From NCBI GenBank assembly GCA_024637195.1, contig JAGXFN010000013.1, forward strand, positions 60,137 to 124,136: a stretch of 64,000 nucleotides of DNA. The letters run 5' to 3'. A program made the translations under genes and the position numbers. The stretch is from Arcobacter sp. Lineage in GTDB: Bacteria; Campylobacterota; Campylobacteria; Campylobacterales; Sulfurimonadaceae. Below, one piece after another: positions 57,947 through 64,000 of the stretch. The notes beneath the pieces are model-generated. The model saw only the letters and a list, made by a program, of their open reading frames with translations. It made no database searches and was not told the origin of the DNA. Within the stretch, counting starts at the first letter, position 1; every line of letters starts with the position of its first letter.

Positions 57947-60339
57947 CTGTTCCACTTCCATTTGATCCGAATTGAGTTGCCCACCACCAGCAAGGAGCTA
58001 AACGACATCGATACCGCCGCGATAAGCGGGATGACGTAGCCCGCCATTGCAAGCGGGATTGTGATGGCATTATACACCAATGAGATGGCGAGATTCTGCT
58101 TGACGAGCTTAAAAGTACGCCGTGAGATCACAAAGGCTTCTTTCAGACTCTTTAGCGAATCATTCAACAGCACCACGTCGCTCACTTCTATAGCGATGTC
58201 CGAACCGCTTCCCATCGCAATGCCGATATTCGCACTCGCCAGGGCAAGAATGTCATTAACCCCATCACCGACCATCACCCTGACCTTCTCACTGTGACTG
58301 GCCACAACATCGGCTTTTTGCCGAGGTGAAAGCGCTGCTTGGTAGTTTTTTATCCCGACCTCCTCGGCGATAAAACGTGCGGAGCTTTCATGGTCGCCGG
58401 TGAGCATAAGCACTTCGATGCCGCTCTCTTCGCAGAATGCAAGCAGCTCTTTTATCCCTTTTTTTGGCCTGTCTTTTAGCTCGTAGTAACAGATCAGCTC
58501 CTCGTCGATCGCAAAGAAGAAGAGGGAGAAGTGTGTCTTGACGTCAATGTTGATGCCGTTTTCTTTCATAAACTCTGCGTTTCCGCCAAGGATCTTGCGT
58601 CCTTCGTGTACTGCGACTATTCCGCGCGAAGGGAGCTGTTTGGAGGTGTGCAGAGCCAGCGGGCGCAAGGAGGGTTCTTCATGTTTGAGATGCGCCGCCA
58701 CTGCCTGGGCTATCGGGTGCAAAGAGGAGCTGCACAGCGCCAGTAGCAGCGCCTTGTCGACCTCTTTTAAGATATTGCTGTCTACGACTTCGGGCCTGCC
58801 CTGGGTAATCGTACCCGTCTTGTCCAGAATAAGCATCTGCGTCTTTGCCATCGTCTCAAGCTGGGCAGCCTCTTTGAAGAGAATGCCCCGTTTTCCGCCC
58901 AGGTTCAAACCGATAAGTGTTGCCACAGGCGTCGCCAGCGCCAAGGCACAGGGACAGGCGATGACAATCACCGAGATGCCGACCATAAAGGCGCGGTCAA
59001 AGGAGTGCGGCCAGAGCCACCACAGTAAAAAGGTCGCCAGAGCCAAAAGCAGAATGACCGTTGAAAAGTAGCGTGATATCTCGTTTGCCACCATCTCGAT
59101 GCGCGGTTTTTTACGCATCGCGCTCTCAAGCATTGAGACCAGTTTTGACAGGGTTGAGCGGGAAAAATCTTTTGTGGCGCGATAGTGGAAGAGGGCATCT
59201 ATACAGATCGTTCCGCTGATGATCTTCTCGCTCTCTTTTTTATAGATCGGATGACTCTCTCCGCTCAGGCTTGACTCGTCAAAAAAGCCTTCCCCCTGAA
59301 TGACCTCTCCGTCAATAGCCGCCTTTTCTCCGGGTTTTATTGCGATGATATCGCCGACTTTGACCTCATGTACGCTTCTTCTCTCACTCTGTCCATCCTG
59401 CACTACCGTGACCTCGTTGGGGACATGTTTGGCTATAGCGTCCATCGTGTCGGCAACAGATTTTTTGCTCAGAACCTCAAGAAATTTTCCAAGCAGTACA
59501 AAGGTAATGATCATCGCCACCGAGTCAAAATAGGCTTCTCCCGACTGTGAGAGCGTGATATAGATAGAGTAGAGATAGGTCAGAAGTGCGCCCGTCGCCA
59601 CGAGCATATCCATGCTGACGATCTTATTTTTAAGACCATAGTAGGCCCCTTTGAAAAAGCCCCATCCGCTGTAAAAAAGAACCGGCGTCGCCAAAATCCA
59701 CTCGGCCACGTTAAGTATCGTCTTTATCTCCTGTGTCATGCCCGAAAAATAGCCCGCGTACTGTGCAATGGCGATCCACATGATGTTCATTGCGGCAAAA
59801 AGGGCTACGACGATGCGCAGATAGTACTTTTTGCGCTCCTTATTTGCCTTGGCTTCTTGGACAGAGGGATCATAAGGGTAGGCGTTGTAGCCGATAGCAC
59901 GGATCATATCGATGATGGCGGAGAGCTTGACGATGTGGTCCGCCCAGATGATCTTCGCCTTGTTGTTGGTGAAATTGATATGCGCCTCGACGACGCCTTC
60001 GAGTTTATGCAGAACTTTTTCGTTCAGCCAGACACAGGCGGCGCAGTGAAGTCCCTCGATTATCAAAGAAACCTCGCAAAAACCTTCGCTGTTTTTTGTG
60101 ACAAACTGTCCGTAAAAAGAGTCCGAGTCAAAGGCCGTGCTCTCTTCCATCGTATGCGTGGGCGCAGAGAGTTTTTTGTCGCCGAGCTTGTCGTAGAAGC
60201 TCTGCAGACCTGAGTCACGCAAAAGATGAAAAACCCCTTGACAGCCCTTGCAGCAGAAATAGTGTTCTTCTTCTTTGATCATCACCTCTTCATCAAAATC
60301 AAGATGGCAGTGACTGCATTCAATCTTCGACAATTTCAA
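57943..60339 (-). CDS. ccoI: Copper-transporting P-type ATPase, CcoI/FixI-like
   Basis: A 798-residue P1B ATPase. An N-terminal Cys-rich zinc-finger-like domain (CSHCHLDF, CCKGCQGVF) and an HMA domain (GLHCAACVW) precede eight helices. The ion site CPCALA, the phosphorylation site DKTGTITQG and MVGDGVNDILAL are intact, as is the TGES-equivalent SLSGESHP. Pairing with ccoS identifies it as the CcoI type that supplies copper for cbb3 oxidase assembly, rather than a resistance exporter. It overlaps the upstream asparaginase-like gene by 20 nt. Confidence 0.93.
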   Translation of the reverse strand: MKLSKIECSHCHLDFDEEVMIKEEEHYFCCKGCQGVFHLLRDSGLQSFYDKLGDKKLSAPTHTMEESTAFDSDSFYGQFVTKNSEGFCEVSLIIEGLHCAACVWLNEKVLHKLEGVVEAHINFTNNKAKIIWADHIVKLSAIIDMIRAIGYNAYPYDPSVQEAKANKERKKYYLRIVVALFAAMNIMWIAIAQYAGYFSGMTQEIKTILNVAEWILATPVLFYSGWGFFKGAYYGLKNKIVSMDMLVATGALLTYLYSIYITLSQSGEAYFDSVAMIITFVLLGKFLEVLSKKSVADTMDAIAKHVPNEVTVVQDGQSERRSVHEVKVGDIIAIKPGEKAAIDGEVIQGEGFFDESSLSGESHPIYKKESEKIISGTICIDALFHYRATKDFSRSTLSKLVSMLESAMRKKPRIEMVANEISRYFSTVILLLALATFLLWWLWPHSFDRAFMVGISVIVIACPCALALATPVATLIGLNLGGKRGILFKEAAQLETMAKTQMLILDKTGTITQGRPEVVDSNILKEVDKALLLALCSSSLHPIAQAVAAHLKHEEPSLRPLALHTSKQLPSRGIVAVHEGRKILGGNAEFMKENGINIDVKTHFSLFFFAIDEELICYYELKDRPKKGIKELLAFCEESGIEVLMLTGDHESSARFIAEEVGIKNYQAALSPRQKADVVASHSEKVRVMVGDGVNDILALASANIGIAMGSGSDIAIEVSDVVLLNDSLKSLKEAFVISRRTFKLVKQNLAISLVYNAITIPLAMAGYVIPLIAAVSMSFSSLLVVGNSIRIKWKWNR

Positions 60340-60808
60340 ACTTTCCCAAGATTCTGTTCTTCACAATTCTGTCGTGTTTTGCCACGGAACCTTGCATGCA
60401 GATGTAGACTCCGGGCGTGTTTTGTGCTTTTGCAAAGCCAAGCGCCATGGCAAGGTTTGCCGTCGCCTCTACGGGATCGATTTCAAAAGGAACCATCGCA
60501 CCCGTCAGCACAAGAACCTTGTCTTCAAGTACCTCGGCCAAAAATGCGGCGCTTTGGTGCATAGTATCGGTACCATGGACAATGACAAAAGAGCGCTCGT
60601 GCGAAGCGGAAATGATCTGTGCCATCATCTTTCGATCCTGGGCATCCATATCCAGACTGTCTTTATAAATCACACCCGCTACCTCGACCTTGGAGGAAAA
60701 TGTCGCGAGGATCTTTTCGACGGCGAGGTTGTCATAAGGGACTTCGAGCTCACCATTGACGGGGTTGTAGCGTTTGTTAAAAGTTCCGCCGGTATTTAGG
60801 ATCAACAT
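60320..60808 (-). CDS. Half-length asparaginase-like protein
   Basis: A 162-residue protein corresponding to the N-terminal domain of type I/II L-asparaginases (normally about 330). The catalytic threonines in NTGGTFNK and HGTDTMHQS and the TGAMVPF segment are present, but the normal TGAM(R) surroundings and the whole C-terminal domain, which forms part of the dimer active site, are absent. It is not obviously broken: it ends in a proper stop within a tight operon. Activity as an asparaginase is doubtful. Confidence 0.75.
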   Translation of the reverse strand: MLILNTGGTFNKRYNPVNGELEVPYDNLAVEKILATFSSKVEVAGVIYKDSLDMDAQDRKMMAQIISASHERSFVIVHGTDTMHQSAAFLAEVLEDKVLVLTGAMVPFEIDPVEATANLAMALGFAKAQNTPGVYICMQGSVAKHDRIVKNRILGKFEIVED

Positions 60809-60810
60809 CT

Positions 60811-61347
60811 TTACTTCTTTACAAGGGTATGGAGCGAATGGATGTTTTCAGTCGCCTTCGTCTGTGTCGGCTCGTGTGTCAAGAGATAGCTCTCTTGAAG
60901 GCCGGCACTTAGCGCCGCTTCGATGTCGCGTTCGCTGTCGCCTATCAAAACCGAGTTCTCAAGGTCGATATGCAGCTCTTTGGCCGCTTTTAGCAGCATT
61001 CCCGGATGCGGTTTGCGGCAGTCGCACTCGCCGCTGATATCGGGATGGTGGGGGCAGTGGTAGACCTGAGCGATCTCGACCCCCTCCTTAGCAAATGTCT
61101 CGATCATCCAGAAGGTGAGGTTTGCAAAGTCCCTCTCGCTGTAATAGCCTCGCGCGATGCCCGACTGGTTTGTTACGATGACGATCAGATAGCCCCTGCC
61201 CTGATAATAGCGGCAGAGTTCAAAGATTCCTTCGATAAACTCGACGTCCTCTTTTTTGTGCAGATAGTTCTTCTCGATGTTGATCACACCGTCACGGTCT
61301 AGAAAAAGTGCAGGCCTTGGTTTGGCTGATGCGTAGAACTCATTCAC
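60811..61347 (-). CDS. gmhB: D-glycero-D-manno-heptose 1,7-bisphosphate 7-phosphatase
   Basis: A 178-residue HAD phosphatase acting between the kinase and adenylyltransferase steps of HldE. The nucleophile is in LFLDRDGVIN, VTNQSGIARG follows, the zinc site is CPHHPDISGECDCRKP, and IGDSERDIEAA ends the active site. I start at GTG (61347) with GGAG 6 nt upstream; a TTG at 61374 would overlap gmhA. Asparaginase-like gene follows after 2 nt. Confidence 0.93.
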   Translation of the reverse strand: MNEFYASAKPRPALFLDRDGVINIEKNYLHKKEDVEFIEGIFELCRYYQGRGYLIVIVTNQSGIARGYYSERDFANLTFWMIETFAKEGVEIAQVYHCPHHPDISGECDCRKPHPGMLLKAAKELHIDLENSVLIGDSERDIEAALSAGLQESYLLTHEPTQTKATENIHSLHTLVKK

Positions 61348-61351
61348 CCCG

Positions 61352-61942
61352 CTACTCCACAACACCCTTGCCAAATAACTCTTTTTCGATGATATCGCAG
61401 ATCATATGGCCGATGAGGATGTGCGACTCCTGGATTCGCGGGGTGTCACTAGAAGGCACTATGATCGCGAAATCGGCAATGCGGGCCATCTCTCCGCCGT
61501 CACGTCCTACGAGGGCTACGGTCTTTACCCCTTTTGCCTTGGCGGCAGTGATCGCATTGATGATATTGACCGAGTTTCCCGAAGTCGAGATCCCGATAAA
61601 GAGGTCTCCCTCGCTTCCCATCCCTTCCATCTGGCGCGAAAATACCTTATCGTAGCCGTAGTCGTTTCCGATTGCTGTGAGATTGGAGGTGTCCGTAGTC
61701 AACGCTATAGAGGGGATTGAGGGACGGTCGAAGCCGTAGCGTCCGACCAGCTCTGCCGCGATGTGCTGGGCATCCGCCGCCGAACCACCGTTACCTGCAA
61801 GCAGGGTCTTCTTGCCATTGCGATAAAGCGCAACACATTCGCGTCCGACTTGCGCGATCGTCTCCATCAGCGCATTGTCTTTTAAAATCTTCTCTTTTGT
61901 ATCTATCGATGCCTGAATCTGGTTTTTAATATAGTTGATCAT
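61352..61942 (-). CDS. gmhA: Phosphoheptose (sedoheptulose 7-phosphate) isomerase
   Basis: A 196-residue SIS-domain enzyme, the first step of ADP-heptose synthesis. LAGNGGSAADAQHIAAELVGRYG and GISTSGNSVNIINA are diagnostic, and the Glu/His metal and catalytic residues (E-L-V-G-R-Y, IGHMICD) are present. It heads the operon gmhA-gmhB-asparaginase-like-ccoI-ccoS. Confidence 0.97.
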   Translation of the reverse strand: MINYIKNQIQASIDTKEKILKDNALMETIAQVGRECVALYRNGKKTLLAGNGGSAADAQHIAAELVGRYGFDRPSIPSIALTTDTSNLTAIGNDYGYDKVFSRQMEGMGSEGDLFIGISTSGNSVNIINAITAAKAKGVKTVALVGRDGGEMARIADFAIIVPSSDTPRIQESHILIGHMICDIIEKELFGKGVVE

Positions 61943-61969
61943 CGTTGCCCTCTTTAAATTAGTACGCGT

Positions 61970-61975
61970 ATTATA
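61970..61975 (-). promoter_or_regulatory. Extended -10 promoter of gmhA operon
   Basis: Minus strand TGCTATAAT: a perfect TATAAT with the TG extension, 27 nt before the gmhA ATG. No -35 consensus. Confidence 0.6.
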
Positions 61976-62140
61976 GCATTGAAAAACTTAGCAAGTAAAA
62001 AAGCTCTGCAATGATAATTTTATTTAACATTATATACCTTATATAGTTAATCATTTTCAACTTGTTTATATCCAACGGTTGGTAATATCTCCCATCAAAT
62101 TTAAATTTCCAAGTCGTATGATAACAGGGAGCGAACAGAA

Positions 62141-63154
62141 GTGACATGGCTTAACGATATGCGGATCTTGGCTGCGCTTGCAATTATTGTCGTTCATGTC
62201 TCGCAGGTAATGCTTAATCTGCCCGATGATATCGATTCATTTTTGTGGTGGACTTCAAACCTCTATCTTTCATTTTCTTTGTGGGGCGTTCCTGCCTTTG
62301 TAATGATCAGCGGCGCTCTTTTGCTTTCGCCCCTGAGAGAGTATCCTGATCTCTCCACTTTTTATATGAAACGTATCAACAGGCTGCTGCTTCCTTTGCT
62401 TTTTTGGACGCTCTTTTATCTCTTCTGGTCCTATCTTAAAAGTGTGATGATGGATAGAGATGTCGCGGCAGACAAGATCCTGGCCAACATATTAAGCGGG
62501 AGACCCTACTACCATATGTGGTATCTTTATATGGTCTTTGGCTTGTATGTTTTTACCCCTTATCTGCGCAAGATCGTAAAGCATTCCACAGAGTTCGAGC
62601 TTCTTGTCCTCTCTGTTTTGTTGATGGTGATCTCAATGCTCAGCGTTGCGACACACAGCTCACCGCACAAGGCAACGCTTTTCATACAGATGTTTCCTCT
62701 TTATCTGGGATATTTTTTTGCGGGGCATCTTATTTTTAGCTCGAAACTCATTTTCAAGACCCGCTATGCAGCACTCCTCTTTGTACTCTTTGCTCTTTTG
62801 ACTGCCATTGGCCATTATCTTCAGAACATCTATTTCGAAGGAAACTACTTTTATCAGAACTTCAGCATTACGGTCGTGCCGATGTCGATTACTCTGATGT
62901 TTCTAATAAAAAACATCCACCACACTATACCCATCAATCCCGACTTCAGAAAAAATTTGGCTGTTTTTTCTCTGGGCGCTTATCTTATCCATCCCGCCGT
63001 ATTTGACGTTATTAAGAGGCTGCACTACTTTGGTTTCGATCCCAAAGCAAATACACTTCTGGTCATTCCTTTGACCGTTTTTGGTATCACCCTCTTTTCG
63101 CTTATTATCGCTTATACTTTTTCTAAACTTCCCCTGCTCAAAAGAACAATCTGA
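62141..63154 (+). CDS. Membrane acyltransferase family 3 (OafA-like)
   Basis: A 337-residue protein with about ten helices. The conserved His of this family is in AIIVVHVSQVML, followed by WGVPAFVMISGALLL and YHMWYLYMVFGLYVFTP. Such proteins acetylate or acylate LPS, capsule or peptidoglycan sugars. It starts at GTG with GGGAG 9 nt upstream. It is a single gene, convergent with acsA; its stop abuts the acsA stop. Confidence 0.88.
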   Translation: MTWLNDMRILAALAIIVVHVSQVMLNLPDDIDSFLWWTSNLYLSFSLWGVPAFVMISGALLLSPLREYPDLSTFYMKRINRLLLPLLFWTLFYLFWSYLKSVMMDRDVAADKILANILSGRPYYHMWYLYMVFGLYVFTPYLRKIVKHSTEFELLVLSVLLMVISMLSVATHSSPHKATLFIQMFPLYLGYFFAGHLIFSSKLIFKTRYAALLFVLFALLTAIGHYLQNIYFEGNYFYQNFSITVVPMSITLMFLIKNIHHTIPINPDFRKNLAVFSLGAYLIHPAVFDVIKRLHYFGFDPKANTLLVIPLTVFGITLFSLIIAYTFSKLPLLKRTI

Positions 63155-64000
63155 TCAGCATCTGCCGTTTTTGACGCATGACTCGATCTGTCCGACAACG
63201 GCCGGGTCTTCAAGTGTGGATATGTCCTGCGTGATTGCTTCGTTTTTTGCTATAGCGCGCAAGATTCGGCGCATCACCTTACCGGAACGGGTTTTGGGCA
63301 GGCCCGGAACAAAGACGATATCGTCACAAAGAGCGATATTGCCGATCTCGTGTTTGATGACCGTGTTGATCGCCTGCATCGTCTCGACCAGCTCGCCCAG
63401 GTTCTCTTCGCTTTTAAGCACCACATAGGCGAAGATCCCCTCCCCTTTGATATCGTGCGGTTTGCCTACGACTGCGACCTCGGCCACGTCTGGAGATTTT
63501 TTGATTGCCGCTTCGATCTCGGCCGTGCCCATGCGGTGGCCAGAGACGTTGATGACATCATCGGTTCGCCCTGTGATCGTGATGTAGCCCTCCTCGTCGT
63601 AGATCGCTCCGTCTCCCGAGAAATAGACCGGTTTTCCCGCTTTGCTCACATCGCCAAAGTAGGACTTTACATAGCGCTCCTCATCTCCCCAGACGTTTCG
63701 TATCTGAGAAGGCCAGGGACGTGTGATACATAGAAGTCCCTGCTCTCCCGCCTCTTTTTTGTTCCCCTCTTCGTCAACGACCTCCGCCATGATGCCCGGA
63801 AGTGGAAAAGTCGCGCAGGCAGGCTTGATCGGAGTCGCACCCGGCAGAGGTGAAACAACATGGCCGCCTGTCTCCGTCTGCCAGTAGGTATCGACGATGG
63901 CGCACTTCGAGCCGCCGACTGCTTCATAGTACCATTTCCATGCCGGCGGATCGATCGGTTCACCGACAGTTCCCAGTACCTTCAGACTGCTCAGGTCGTA
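63155..64000 (-). CDS. acsA: Acetyl-CoA synthetase, 3' part
   Basis: The C-terminal 281 residues of an AMP-forming acetate-CoA ligase; the rest lies beyond the right edge. [29 protein letters not shown], the hinge region [20 protein letters not shown] and the acetylatable Lys in [12 protein letters not shown] are all present. The length beyond the Lys is normal. It allows acetate assimilation to acetyl-CoA. Confidence 0.95.
   Translation of the reverse strand, partial: YDLSSLKVLGTVGEPIDPPAWKWYYEAVGGSKCAIVDTYWQTETGGHVVSPLPGATPIKPACATFPLPGIMAEVVDEEGNKKEAGEQGLLCITRPWPSQIRNVWGDEERYVKSYFGDVSKAGKPVYFSGDGAIYDEEGYITITGRTDDVINVSGHRMGTAEIEAAIKKSPDVAEVAVVGKPHDIKGEGIFAYVVLKSEENLGELVETMQAINTVIKHEIGNIALCDDIVFVPGLPKTRSGKVMRRILRAIAKNEAITQDISTLEDPAVVGQIESCVKNGRC

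Overview
The window looks like the chromosome of an aerobic or microaerobic Campylobacterota bacterium of the Sulfurimonas/Sulfuricurvum type. This is judged from protein style: histidine kinases with an AHQWRQPL H-box, a short MurD, CcoI/CcoS-type copper genes, VanZ-like and YfaZ-like small proteins, and dense ATGA/TAATG gene overlaps. No rRNA, CRISPR array, prophage or complete insertion sequence was found. Species cannot be named from sequence alone.

1-4614 (minus strand) is a respiratory operon: a SCO copper chaperone, CoxA, CoxC, a subunit IV, CoxB with a fused cytochrome c domain, and the start of a heme O synthase. Together they would build a caa3 oxidase, and the YSHPAV motif of CoxA marks it as A2-type. 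5262-15584 is a signalling island. It holds an HD-GYP c-di-GMP phosphodiesterase regulator, a very large FIST-PAS-PAS hybrid kinase with its own Hpt domain, a REC protein with an unrecognised C-terminal region, a PAS kinase, a REC-PAS-GGDEF diguanylate cyclase and a REC-Hpt protein. A TonB-dependent receptor is divergent from the last of these. A tRNA-Met then precedes groES-groEL. That operon carries an unusual three-half-site palindromic operator, and a MITE-like palindromic insertion sits between its two genes.

20556-32087 is mostly housekeeping: a sensor kinase with a periplasmic NMT1-like domain, rpe-trpF-dnaQ-like, accA/fabF/acpP/fabG for fatty acid synthesis, gpmI, and mraY-murD for peptidoglycan. 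Two identical tRNA-Phe genes and msbA follow.

34664-55206 is a cell-surface polysaccharide/LPS locus. It contains glycosyltransferases of several families, UDP-glucuronate decarboxylase, a WaaP-like kinase, an MBOAT/SGNH-like acetylation pair, an amino-sugar aminotransferase and acetyltransferase, an O-antigen ligase-like protein, WaaF, HldE and HldD. The stretches 36423-38541 and 43730-49853 are visibly more AT-rich than their neighbours, as expected of exchangeable O-antigen genes. The right edge of the second falls at a gene (49994) whose start codon appears to be damaged.

55368-64000 carries a small cytochrome c, a TPMT-like methyltransferase, a VanZ-like protein, a small acidic lipoprotein, the minus-strand operon gmhA-gmhB-half-length asparaginase-ccoI-ccoS, a membrane acyltransferase, and the 3' part of acetyl-CoA synthetase. 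GmhA, GmhB, HldE, HldD and WaaF together supply ADP-L-glycero-D-manno-heptose and one step of its transfer to the LPS core.
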